Shown here one piece after another: positions 34,021-41,949 of a stretch of DNA of 64,000 nt. The position numbers were made by a program, and so were the translations under genes. Numbering within the stretch: the first letter of the stretch is position 1; the number at the start of each line of letters is the position of its first letter. This DNA comes from Streptomyces longwoodensis. Its GTDB lineage: Bacteria; Actinomycetota; Actinomycetes; Streptomycetales; Streptomycetaceae. The DNA lies in assembly GCF_001514125.1 (NCBI RefSeq), contig NZ_KQ948562.1, positions 170,229 to 234,228 on the forward strand, given 5' to 3'. Below the pieces are notes generated by a model. The model was not told the origin of the DNA. It ran no database searches and saw only the letters and a list, made by a program, of their open reading frames with translations.

Positions 34021-34911
34021 ATGGCCGCTCCCCGCCGTGACACCCGAGGCATCGTGGACGCCGCGGAGCTCTTCGCCCGTGTGCGGTTCCGCCGCCGCGA
34101 ACCCGCCGAGGCCCTGCGCCCCTACCTGGAGCACTACTGGCTGATCGACTGGGACCTCCCCCAGCCGTACGCCTCCCACGTCGTCCCGCACCCGTCGGTC
34201 AACATCGTCTTCCAGCGCTTCGGCGACCAGGACCCGTTCGCCGAGGTCTCCGGTATCGGGCTCGGGCTCTTCACGCAGAAGCTGGAGGGGTGGGGCCGGG
34301 TCTGCGGCGTCCAGTTCCGGCCGGGCGGCTTCCGCCCCTTCTTCCCGGACCACCCGGTGTCCGGCTGGACCGGCCGCCGGGTCCGCTTCCCCGAGGCCCT
34401 GACGGGGCCGACGGGCCAGGAGGTCACGCGGGCCACGGAGGGCACGCGAGTCACACAGAGCACTCACGCCACGCCCGTCGTGCACACCATGCACGCCACG
34501 GTCGCCGCCGTCCTCGACCCGCCCGAGGAGGACGCCCGCGTCGCCGCCCTCGACGCCTTCCTCCTCTCCCTCGGTCCCCGCCCCGACCCCCAGGCCGACC
34601 TCGCGATGGCCCTGGCCGAGCGCATCCGCACCGACCGCTCCATCCGCCGCGTCGCCGACTTCGCCCGCGCCGAGGGGCTCTCCGTACGGCTGCTGCAACG
34701 GCTCTTCTCGGCGTACGTCGGCGTCGGCCCCAAGTGGGTCATCCTGCGCTACCGCATCCACGAGGCCTTGGAGCGCGCCGAGACCGAGCGCGCGGTCGAC
34801 TGGGCCGCCCTCGCCGCCGACCTCGGCTACGCCGATCAGGCCCACCTGGTCCGCGACTTCACCGCGACCGTGGGCGTGCCCCCTACGGCGTACGCCCAGG
34901 CCGTGCGCTGA
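34021..34911 (+). CDS. AraC-family transcriptional regulator
   Basis: A 296-residue regulator. The amino-terminal part (about 15-120: LRPYLEHYWLIDWDLPQPY, then GFRPFFPDHPVSGWTGR) matches the DUF6597 sensor-type domain seen in such AraC proteins. A Thr-rich linker (about 130-165) follows, and the carboxy terminus holds the double helix-turn-helix (SIRRVADFARAEGLSVRLLQ; LAADLGYADQAHLVRDF). The target is unknown. Its 3' end overlaps the convergent MarR gene by 29 bases. Confidence 0.9.
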   Translation: MAAPRRDTRGIVDAAELFARVRFRRREPAEALRPYLEHYWLIDWDLPQPYASHVVPHPSVNIVFQRFGDQDPFAEVSGIGLGLFTQKLEGWGRVCGVQFRPGGFRPFFPDHPVSGWTGRRVRFPEALTGPTGQEVTRATEGTRVTQSTHATPVVHTMHATVAAVLDPPEEDARVAALDAFLLSLGPRPDPQADLAMALAERIRTDRSIRRVADFARAEGLSVRLLQRLFSAYVGVGPKWVILRYRIHEALERAETERAVDWAALAADLGYADQAHLVRDFTATVGVPPTAYAQAVR

Positions 34912-35425
34912 CGGACGCCCCTGGTCCGCCGTTCTCCGGGTCCCGCACGCCTCCGGACCTCAGCCGGGCGATCTGCTCCCCGCTGAACTGCACCGTCCGC
35001 CGCATGTGACCGACGATCGCGGCGAGTTCCTCCTCCTCCAGGTCCTCGAACAGCTCCGAGCGGTCGCCGCCCAGCCGCTCCCACATCCGCCGGAACTCGG
35101 CGATCCGCTCCGGCACCGTCGCCACCAGCACCTTGCGCCGGTCGGCCGCGTCCCGCTGCCGGCGGACGTACCCGGCCCGCTCCAGCCGGTCCACCAGCCG
35201 CGTCGCCGACCCGGTCGTGAGGCCCGTCAGCTGCGCGACCCGGCCGGTCGTGACCGGCCCCGGCTCCAGCGTGAGCAGGTTCAGGCACTGCAGGTCGGTC
35301 GGGTGCAGCCCGAGGTGGTCGGCGACGGCCTGGTTGAACAGCGCGTACGAGGCGACGTAGCGGTGCGAGACGACGGACAGCTCGTCGAGCAGCCGGACCC
35401 GCGCGTACCCGGAGTAGCTGGACAT
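34883..35425 (-). CDS. MarR-family transcriptional regulator
   Basis: A 180-residue winged-helix regulator: LGLHPTDLQCLNLLTLEPGP, GRVAQLTGLTTGSATRLVDR (recognition helix) and LERAGYVRRQRDAADRRKVL (wing). It follows the small unidentified gene at 35440 by 14 bases and is probably co-transcribed with it. It could regulate the LLM pair, whose promoter carries a MarR-like palindrome, but the AraC gene between them leaves that open. Confidence 0.9.
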   Translation of the reverse strand: MSSYSGYARVRLLDELSVVSHRYVASYALFNQAVADHLGLHPTDLQCLNLLTLEPGPVTTGRVAQLTGLTTGSATRLVDRLERAGYVRRQRDAADRRKVLVATVPERIAEFRRMWERLGGDRSELFEDLEEEELAAIVGHMRRTVQFSGEQIARLRSGGVRDPENGGPGASVSARPGRTP

Positions 35426-35439
35426 GCCTGCACCACCCG

Positions 35440-35727
35440 TCAGAAGGAGTACGTGTCGCCGGTGTCCAGCACCAGCAGCCGCTGCCGGTCGTCCCCCCGG
35501 TCGCGGTCCACCGCCCCCGCGGCCCACACCGTGTCGATGTCCAGCGTCACCTCCGCCGGACGCCCCCGCAGCCACACCCCCAGCGCGAGTTCCCGGCCCC
35601 ACCCGTCCGCGTCCAGCGCGCCCGTACGGCACATCACGTCCCGCTCACCGGTGCGCGCGCACCCGACCGCCACCCCCCGGCGAGCGAGAACCCGCGCACG
35701 GCGCCTGCCGCCCCTTGCCACCACCAC
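35440..35727 (-). CDS. Small hypothetical protein, about 95 aa, upstream of marR
   Basis: Unrecognised. Nearly every third codon position is G or C through the frame, which supports a real gene. The protein has Arg-rich residues at its start and a beta-rich later half (VTLDIDTVWAAGAVDRD, then QRLLVLDTGDTYSF at the end). Several GTG codons compete for the start; 35727 has GAGGAG at the best distance. Its stop lies 14 bases before marR on the same strand. No motif gives a function. Confidence 0.6.
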   Translation of the reverse strand: MVVARGGRRRARVLARRGVAVGCARTGERDVMCRTGALDADGWGRELALGVWLRGRPAEVTLDIDTVWAAGAVDRDRGDDRQRLLVLDTGDTYSF

Positions 35728-35869
35728 AGTCACTCCTCGGCCGACCGGACCCACGGGACCTGGTGATGTATCCCCCGCGCGCCGACCGGCAGGCGCCCTC
35801 CAACAGGTGACGTCCGGGTGACGTCGCCCGAGCCGGGCCCCGCGCGGGGGCGTCTGCGAAGCTGCCCCC

Positions 35870-36205
35870 ATGTCGATCCTCCGCTCCGTCGCCCTCTTCG
35901 TCGTCGCCGCGCTGTTCGAGATCGGCGGGGCCTGGCTGGTGTGGCAGGGCGTGCGCGAACACCGCGGCTGGCTGTGGATCACCGGGGGCGTCCTGGCGCT
36001 CGGCGCGTACGGCTTCGCCGCCACGCTCCAGCCCGACGCCCACTTCGGCCGCATCCTCGCCGCGTACGGCGGCGTCTTCGTCGCGGGCTCGCTGGTGTGG
36101 GGCGCGGTCGCCGACGGCTACCGGCCGGACCGCTGGGACGTCACGGGCGCGGTGGTCTGCCTGGCGGGCATGGCACTGATCATGTACGCGCCGCGGGGGA
36201 ACTGA
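35870..36205 (+). CDS. YnfA-family membrane protein (UPF0060)
   Basis: A 111-residue protein with four predicted helices, the size and shape of the YnfA/UPF0060 family, distant kin of small multidrug-resistance transporters. Typical segments are [40 protein letters not shown] and [15 protein letters not shown]. The helix-one Glu (FEIGG) is conserved in the group. A transport role is likely, but the substrate is unproven. Confidence 0.92.
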   Translation: MSILRSVALFVVAALFEIGGAWLVWQGVREHRGWLWITGGVLALGAYGFAATLQPDAHFGRILAAYGGVFVAGSLVWGAVADGYRPDRWDVTGAVVCLAGMALIMYAPRGN

Positions 36206-36510
36206 GCGCGGGCCTCTCACGCGGCGGATACTGCCCGTCCCGCGGGCCGCCCGGGGAGACCGACCGCCCTCCCCGGCCTCCGACGGAGACCGAGCGCCTC
36301 TCCCCGGCCGCCGACGGACACCGAGCGCCCCTCCCCCCGCCGCCGCCGCAGACCGACCAGCGCTCCCCGAGCCACCCACCGGGACCGGCGCCCCGCCCCA
36401 ACCCCCCACCCCCCACGGGCCCTCCGGCCCTCCGGCCCACCGGCGCCGACGACGCCCCGCTTATCCTGGCGGGGCCAGCCACCCGTCGTCCGCACGAGGA
36501 GTCGCCCTCC
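36206..36510. other. C-rich intergenic region with degenerate tandem repeats
   Basis: No gene is visible. Four imperfect units of about 31 bases begin GGAGACCGACCGCCCTCCCC and recur at 36255, 36285, 36316 and 36349, ending at 36371. The rest is C-rich and low in complexity. GCCCCGC (36454-36460) and GCGGGGC (36469-36475) flank a TATCCT -10-like box (36462-36467) before the following reductase gene. Confidence 0.6.
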
Positions 36511-37296
36511 ATGGCCACCGCCCCCGCCGCCCCGTCCGCCGCCTCCCGCATCGCCGTCGTGACGGGCGCGAGCAGCGGCATCGGCGCCGCCACGGCCCGC
36601 CGGCTCGCCGCGGCCGGCTACCGCGTCGTCCTCACCGCCCGCCGCGAAGACCGCGTCGAGGCGCTCGCCAAGGAGATCACCGAGGCCGGCGGCTCCGCGA
36701 CCGCGTACCGCCTGGACGTCACCGACCGCGCCGCCGTCGACGAGTTCGCCACCGCCTTCAAGACCATCGGCGTGCTCGTGAACAACGCGGGCGGCGCGCT
36801 CGGCGCCGACCCGGTCGCCACCGGCGACCCGGAGGACTGGCGCACGATGTACGAGACGAACGTCCTCGGCACCCTGAACGTCACCCAGGCCCTGCTGCCC
36901 AAGCTGGAGGCGAGCGGCGACGGCACGGTGGTCGTGGTGTCCTCGACGGCCGGGCACGGCACGTACGAGGGCGGCGGGGGCTACGTCGCCGCCAAGCACG
37001 GCGCCCACGTGCTCGCCGAGACGCTGCGGCTGGAGATCGTCGGCAAGCCGGTCCGCGTCATCGAGATCGCGCCCGGCATGGTCAAGACGGACGAGTTCGC
37101 GCTGACCCGCTTCGGCGGCGACCGCGAGAAGGCGGCGAAGGTCTACGAGGGCGTCGCCGAGCCGCTCACCGCGGACGACGTCGCCGAGACCATCACCTGG
37201 GCCGTCACCCGCCCCAGCCACGTCAACGTCGACCTGCTGGTCCTGCGGCCGCGCGCCCAGGCGTCGAACACCAAGGTCCACCGGGAACAGCGGTAG
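36511..37296 (+). CDS. Short-chain dehydrogenase/reductase
   Basis: A 261-residue SDR: TGASSGIGAATARRL (nucleotide binding), NNAGGALGADP, catalytic Ser in VVSSTAGHG and YVAAKHG (Tyr and Lys). APGMVKTDEF follows. The subgroup resembles YdfG-type NADP-dependent enzymes acting on hydroxy acids such as serine, though the substrate is not certain. The ATG has GAGGAG 11 bases upstream. It precedes the phosphatase-acetyltransferase gene by 10 bases, so the two are likely one unit. Confidence 0.92.
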   Translation: MATAPAAPSAASRIAVVTGASSGIGAATARRLAAAGYRVVLTARREDRVEALAKEITEAGGSATAYRLDVTDRAAVDEFATAFKTIGVLVNNAGGALGADPVATGDPEDWRTMYETNVLGTLNVTQALLPKLEASGDGTVVVVSSTAGHGTYEGGGGYVAAKHGAHVLAETLRLEIVGKPVRVIEIAPGMVKTDEFALTRFGGDREKAAKVYEGVAEPLTADDVAETITWAVTRPSHVNVDLLVLRPRAQASNTKVHREQR

Positions 37297-37306
37297 GGCG
37301 GGCGGC

Positions 37307-38566
37307 GTGGACCGGCACATACCCTTCGACACCCTGCACAACGTCCGTGACCTGGGCGGTTACCGCACCGCGGACGGCCGCCACCGGGTCCGGCCCGGCC
37401 TGCTGTACCGCGCCGACTCGCTCGGCAAGCTGCGCACCGGCACCGCGGACTGGGACCGCTTCCTCGCCCTCGGCGTGGGCACGGTGATCGACCTGCGCCA
37501 CGGCTGGGAGATCGAGGCGCGGGGCCGGGTCCCCGAGGACGCCTCCTTCACCTACCACCACCTGAGCATCGAGCACCGCCCGTACGACCAGGCGGCGCTG
37601 ACGGCGGACGTCGACCCGGGCCCGTACCTCGCGGAGCGCTTCCTGGAGGTGGCCGAGGACGGCCACGCGGAGATCCGCACGGCCCTGGAGCTGATCGCGG
37701 ACGCGCGTGAGCCCGTGGTCTTCCACTGCGCGTCGGGCAAGGACCGCACCGGCGAGCTGGCCGCCCTGGTGCTGACCCTCCTGGACGTGCCCGAGACGAC
37801 GGTCGTCGAGGACTTCTCCCTCACCGGACTGGCCACCGGTGCCCTGCTCGCGGAGTGGACCGCCCGCAACGGCGGCCGCACCCCCGCCTGGCCGGCCTTC
37901 GGCACGGCCCCCGCCGCGGTGATGCGCCTGTTCCTCGCGGCGCTGCGCGAGCGGTACGGCTCGGTCGACGCGTACGTCGCCACGGCCCTGGGGATGGACG
38001 TCGACGCCCTGAAGGCCGCCCTGCGCGCCCGCTACCTGGAGGAGCCGCCCGCCGGCCGCCCGGAGCCGGTGTACCGCAGGGCGACCCCGGACGACGCGCC
38101 CGCGCTGGTGCGCCTGTACTCCACGGCGGCCCTGTGGCAGCAGGCCCGCGGCATCGACCAGTGGCAGCCCGGCGCGAAGGACGAGGAACACTTCCTGCGC
38201 CGCATGCGCGAGGGCGAGGTCTGGCTGGCCCACACCGGCCCCCACCTGACCGGCGCCTACGAGCTGTGGTGGACCGACCTCGCGGCCTGGGGCCCCCGCC
38301 CCGCGGACGCGGGCTACGTCCACCGCCTGATGGTCACCCCGCACACGGCCCCGCCCGGCACCGGCCGCCACCTCCTCGCCCACGCCGAGTCCCGCATCAC
38401 GGCCACCGGCCGCACCCACGCCCGCCTGGACTGCCTCGCCACCAACCCGCACCTGCGCGCCTACTACGAGAAGGCGGGCTACACCGTCGTAGGAGAACAA
38501 AAGGCCAAACCGAACGCCACGGGCAGCCCGTACGCGGTGACCCTGCTGGAGAAGCGGCTGAGGTAA
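37307..38566 (+). CDS. Fused tyrosine phosphatase and GNAT acetyltransferase
   Basis: A 419-residue two-domain protein. Residues 1-240 form a Y_phosphatase3-type tyrosine phosphatase (NVRDLGGYRTADG; catalytic HCASGKDRTGE with Cys141, Arg147). Residues about 255-419 form a GNAT acetyltransferase (YRRATPDDAPALVRLYSTA; VHRLMVTPHTAPPGTGRHLL; YYEKAGYTVVGEQ). No stop or frameshift separates the domains, so the fusion is real in this sequence. It is encoded 10 bases after the SDR gene from a GTG start. The combined role is unknown; removal of a phosphate and acetylation of the same target is one speculation. Confidence 0.9.
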   Translation: MDRHIPFDTLHNVRDLGGYRTADGRHRVRPGLLYRADSLGKLRTGTADWDRFLALGVGTVIDLRHGWEIEARGRVPEDASFTYHHLSIEHRPYDQAALTADVDPGPYLAERFLEVAEDGHAEIRTALELIADAREPVVFHCASGKDRTGELAALVLTLLDVPETTVVEDFSLTGLATGALLAEWTARNGGRTPAWPAFGTAPAAVMRLFLAALRERYGSVDAYVATALGMDVDALKAALRARYLEEPPAGRPEPVYRRATPDDAPALVRLYSTAALWQQARGIDQWQPGAKDEEHFLRRMREGEVWLAHTGPHLTGAYELWWTDLAAWGPRPADAGYVHRLMVTPHTAPPGTGRHLLAHAESRITATGRTHARLDCLATNPHLRAYYEKAGYTVVGEQKAKPNATGSPYAVTLLEKRLR

Positions 38567-38707
38567 CCCACAGGGGTGAGGGTGGTCGATCACCCATCCG
38601 GCCACCGAACTGCCGACCTGGGCTCGCGCCACACGATCAACTCGTCGGCCCGCGACCGGGACACCTCCGGCCGCGGGCCCGACCAGCATGGAAGTGGGGG
38701 GCTTCCC

Positions 38708-39607
38708 ATGGCTGACCGCGAGCCCGTCGACCACCGGTTCATGGACCTCACGGTCCCCGAGTACGCCTACATGTTCGGATTCCTGCAGGCGGACGGGCAC
38801 CTGCAGCAAAGTGCCGGGCGGAAGGGCAAGCTGTCGGTCGAACTCAACAGCCACGACATCGATCTGCTGCGCGCGTTCCAGCGGTTGACGCCCTACTACA
38901 GCAGCGTCACCGAGCGCACCAGAACCACCAACTTCGCCGAGGCCCACACGTCGGCCACGTGGACCCTGTGCTCATTGGAGGCGAGGACCCGACTCAACGC
39001 CTGCGGCCTGCCGTACGGACGCAAGTCGGCGACGATCGCTCCTCCGCACGGGGAGTTCTCCCGTCGCGACTACCTGCGGGGCCTGATCGACGCGGACGGC
39101 TCGGTCGGTTTCACCAGCAAGGGCTTCCCCTTCGTCTCCCTGACCACCGCCAGTGACGCCGTCGCACGCTTCCTGCGCGACTACTGCAAGGACACGACGG
39201 GGGCCGAGCGGATCCTCAGCCGCAACGCCCGCGACAACATCTACAACGTCCTCTACACGATGGAGGTGGCCCAGCGCCTGGCCGCGGACCTCTACTACCC
39301 CGGCTGCCTGTCCTTGGAGCGCAAACGGACCGCCGCCGGGTTGCTCTCGGCCTGGGCTCGCCCGGCGGGCATGCGAGCCGCCCACACGCGGCGCCGCTGG
39401 ACGCAGGAGGAGGACGGATCCTCCTCGCCTGTGACAGCCCGGCAGCGGCGGCGGAGGCACTCGGCAGGACGATCCAGAGCTGTCACCTGCGCCGGTGGCG
39501 CCTGGGCACCGGCCAAGTGGGCACGCCCAGCCGGCCGTGACCGGGTGAGGGCCCGGGCGTCACCCGGGTCCCCCCACGTCAGCCCTTCACGCAGACGACC
39601 TGCTTGA
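38708..39607 (+). CDS. LAGLIDADG endonuclease-like protein with C-terminal frameshift
   Basis: The first 236 residues are a two-motif LAGLIDADG protein: MFGFLQADG (22-30, Asp29) and LRGLIDADG (123-131, Asp130), each followed by a typical beta/alpha repeat. Both catalytic acids remain, so the endonuclease domain looks intact. After WTQEED (to 39415) the frame turns into Arg-rich sequence and runs into the rtcB 3' end. From 39418 the other frame continues the expected helix-turn-helix (see the next entry), so a one-base deletion near 39416 is likely. Codons such as CAA and AGT are rarer than in neighbouring genes, hinting at transfer. Start ATG 38708 follows GGGGGG. Confidence 0.75.
   Translation: MADREPVDHRFMDLTVPEYAYMFGFLQADGHLQQSAGRKGKLSVELNSHDIDLLRAFQRLTPYYSSVTERTRTTNFAEAHTSATWTLCSLEARTRLNACGLPYGRKSATIAPPHGEFSRRDYLRGLIDADGSVGFTSKGFPFVSLTTASDAVARFLRDYCKDTTGAERILSRNARDNIYNVLYTMEVAQRLAADLYYPGCLSLERKRTAAGLLSAWARPAGMRAAHTRRRWTQEEDGSSSPVTARQRRRRHSAGRSRAVTCAGGAWAPAKWARPAGRDRVRARASPGSPHVSPSRRRPA
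39418..39540 (+). pseudogene. Out-of-frame HTH tail of the LAGLIDADG gene
   Basis: In a different frame from the preceding gene this reads ILLACDSPAAAAEALGRTIQ then SCHLRRWRLGTGQVGTPSRP and a stop at 39538-39540. Together with the upstream WTQEED it forms a Myb/SANT-like or helix-turn-helix module (WT-x-EED-x-ILLA). Restoring one base near 39416 would give a gene ending 38 bases before rtcB instead of overlapping it. Confidence 0.7.
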
Positions 39608-40772
39608 GCTTCGCCACCACCTGGACGAGGTCCCGCTGCTGGTCGATGACCTGCTCGATCGGCTTGTAGGCGCCCGGGATCTCGTCCACCACACCGGAGT
39701 CCTTGCGGCACTCCACGCCCCGCGTCTGCTCCTCCAGGTCCTTGGTGGAGAAGCGGCGCTTGGCGGCGTTGCGGCTCATCCGCCGACCGGCGCCGTGGGA
39801 CGCGGAGTTGAAGGACTTCTCGTTGCCGAGGCCCTTCACGATGTACGAGCCCGTGCCCATCGAGCCCGGGATGATCCCGTAGTCGCCGGAGCCCGCCCGG
39901 ATCGCGCCCTTGCGGGTCACCAGCAGGTCCATGCCCTCGTACCGCTCCTCCGCCACGTAGTTGTGGTGGCAGGAGATCTCCTGCTCGAAGGTGGGCTTCG
40001 CCTTCTTGAACTCCTTGCGCACGACGTCCTTGAGCAGCGCCATCATCAGGGTGCGGTTGTACTTGGCGTACTCCTGCGCCCAGAACAGGTCGTTGCGGTA
40101 GGCCGCCATCTGCGGGGTGTCCGCCACGAACACGGCCAGGTCGCGGTCGACGAGCCCCTGGTTGTGCGGCAGGCGCTGCGCGATCCCGATGTGGTGCTCG
40201 GCGAGCTCCTTGCCGATGTTGCGGGAGCCGGAGTGCAGCATCAGCCACACCGAATCGGACGAATCGACACAAATCTCGACGAAGTGATTGCCCTGGCCGA
40301 GGGTTCCCATCTGGGCGGCCGCCCGCTCCTTGCGGAACCGCACCGCCTCGGCGACCCGGTCGAACCGCCCCCAGAAGTCCTCCCACCCCGCCGTGGCCAG
40401 CCCGTGGAAGCCCCCCGGGTCCACCGGGTCCGCGTGCATCCCCCGGCCCACCGGGATCGCCTGTTCGATGCGCGAGCGCAGGCGGGAGAGGTCGCCGGGC
40501 AGGTCGTTCGCGGTCAGGGACGTCTTCACCGCCGACATGCCGCAGCCGATGTCCACCCCCACCGCCGCCGGGCACACCGCGCCCTGCATGGCGATGACCG
40601 AGCCGACCGTCGCGCCCTTGCCGTAGTGGACGTCCGGCATGACCGCCAGGCCCCTGATCCACGGCAGCGTCGCGACGTTGCGCAGCTGCTGGAGCGCGCC
40701 CTCCTCGACGGTCGCCGGGTCGGCCCACATGCGGATCGGTACCTTCGCACCCGGCATCTCGACGTACGACAT
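39579..40772 (-). CDS. rtcB: RNA 3'-phosphate ligase RtcB
   Basis: A 397-residue tRNA-splicing/RNA-repair ligase joining 2',3'-cyclic or 3'-phosphate ends to 5'-OH ends with GTP and manganese. Metal ligands are visible: VGVDIGCGM (Asp74, Cys77), GNHFVEI (His163), HSGSRNIG (His180) and SCHHNYV (His269). The guanylylated histidine is in SASHGAGRRMSR (His326). ATG 40772 begins MSYVEMPGAKVPIRMW, preceded by GAGGGCG. The adjacent convergent LAGLIDADG gene is unusual. No archease gene is present in the window. Confidence 0.95.
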   Translation of the reverse strand: MSYVEMPGAKVPIRMWADPATVEEGALQQLRNVATLPWIRGLAVMPDVHYGKGATVGSVIAMQGAVCPAAVGVDIGCGMSAVKTSLTANDLPGDLSRLRSRIEQAIPVGRGMHADPVDPGGFHGLATAGWEDFWGRFDRVAEAVRFRKERAAAQMGTLGQGNHFVEICVDSSDSVWLMLHSGSRNIGKELAEHHIGIAQRLPHNQGLVDRDLAVFVADTPQMAAYRNDLFWAQEYAKYNRTLMMALLKDVVRKEFKKAKPTFEQEISCHHNYVAEERYEGMDLLVTRKGAIRAGSGDYGIIPGSMGTGSYIVKGLGNEKSFNSASHGAGRRMSRNAAKRRFSTKDLEEQTRGVECRKDSGVVDEIPGAYKPIEQVIDQQRDLVQVVAKLKQVVCVKG

Positions 40773-40951
40773 AACGCCCTCATTCCCCCGGAAGACAGAC
40801 AGAAGTGGTGAATCGCAAAACCGGCGCCAAGGGCCACGAACGGGACGCCGGACCGGCGTGCGCGGTGGTGCGTGCGATACACATTGTCTCCAGGAGTCAC
40901 CCCCGCCCGGCAACGCAATTAGCAGGCCACCCACCCCGAGAGGAGCCGACC

Positions 40952-41803
40952 GTGCAGCGGAAGGCGTACGTAACCGGCGTCGCCGCCCTCCTCGCGGCGC
41001 TGCTGGCCGGCTGCACCGGCGGTTCGGACGACGGCGGTTCCGACGACAACTCCAAGTCGGGTCAGGCCGGCACGGTCACCGCGCCCGCCCAGCCCGGCAA
41101 GTACGCCACGCTGCCCGAGCCGTGCGGCGCCGTCCCGCGGGGCACGCTCGACTCGCTCCTGCCGGGCATCCGGCAGCTGCCGGACCAGCAGCAGCGCGAG
41201 GCGGCGTACGACGGCTCGGCCACCCTCACCTTCGACACGCACCGCAAGGTCGGCTGCCGTTGGAAGGTGGAGTCGAGCGAGGCCACCGACCACCTGTCGG
41301 TGGACTTCGAGCGCGTCGTGTCGTACGCGAACGCGGTGAGCGACGACGCGCAGGCGGAGCAGCTGTTCGCCGGGAAGCGGGACGCGGCCGACCTGCCGGC
41401 GCCGGCGCCGGCGCCGAGCGGCACGGGTGGCACGGGCGGCACGGGCGGCGGCACCCCGTCGGCGAGCGCGAGCACCTCCCCCTCCGGTACCTCCCCGGCC
41501 GGCGCCTCCTCCGCGAGCGGCACACCGACCCCGTCGGCGTCGTCCTCGACCGCCTCGGCGGACCTCCAGCCCCGCACGCTGGACGACCTCGGTGACGAGG
41601 CGTTCCTCAACGACGTCCTGAGCAGCTCGGGTTCGACGGCGAAACAGCGCACGATCACTGTGGCGTTCCGCACGTCCAACGTCATCGTGACCGTCCAGTA
41701 CGAGGAGCAGCCGGCCACCGTCGGTGCCGTCCCGGACAGCAAGGAAATGCAGGACAAGGTGCGGAAACTGGCCTCCCAGCTGGCCGACGCGCTCGCCGGT
41801 TAG
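40952..41803 (+). CDS. DUF3558 lipoprotein
   Basis: A 283-residue exported lipoprotein: signal helix then LLAGC, a Ser/Asp linker, and a DUF3558-type domain (PCGAVPRGTLDSLLPGI; GCRWKVESSEATDHLSVDFE). A low-complexity Gly/Thr/Ser/Pro insertion (about 150-200) splits the domain. GTG 40952 follows AGGAG. The next gene encodes a paralogue, so the pair arose by duplication. Function unknown; the family sits at the cell surface in actinobacteria. Confidence 0.88.
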   Translation: MQRKAYVTGVAALLAALLAGCTGGSDDGGSDDNSKSGQAGTVTAPAQPGKYATLPEPCGAVPRGTLDSLLPGIRQLPDQQQREAAYDGSATLTFDTHRKVGCRWKVESSEATDHLSVDFERVVSYANAVSDDAQAEQLFAGKRDAADLPAPAPAPSGTGGTGGTGGGTPSASASTSPSGTSPAGASSASGTPTPSASSSTASADLQPRTLDDLGDEAFLNDVLSSSGSTAKQRTITVAFRTSNVIVTVQYEEQPATVGAVPDSKEMQDKVRKLASQLADALAG

Positions 41804-41877
41804 GTGCCCGGCGGGCGGCGCCGCGGGGGCCGGGAACGGGAGCCGCGCCGCTCGTCCACCGCGTACGGTGGCCCCTC

Positions 41878-41917
41878 GGACCCGATCCGACCGGACCGAC
41901 CGGACCCGATCCGACCG
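41878..41917 (+). repeat. Direct repeat before the second DUF3558 gene
   Basis: GGACCCGATCCGACCG occurs at 41878-41893 and again at 41902-41917, an exact 24-base period, just upstream of the next gene's start at 41950. It could be an operator pair or simple slippage. Confidence 0.55.
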
Positions 41918-41949
41918 CAGGAACCACGAGCGTCATGAGTGAAGGAACC

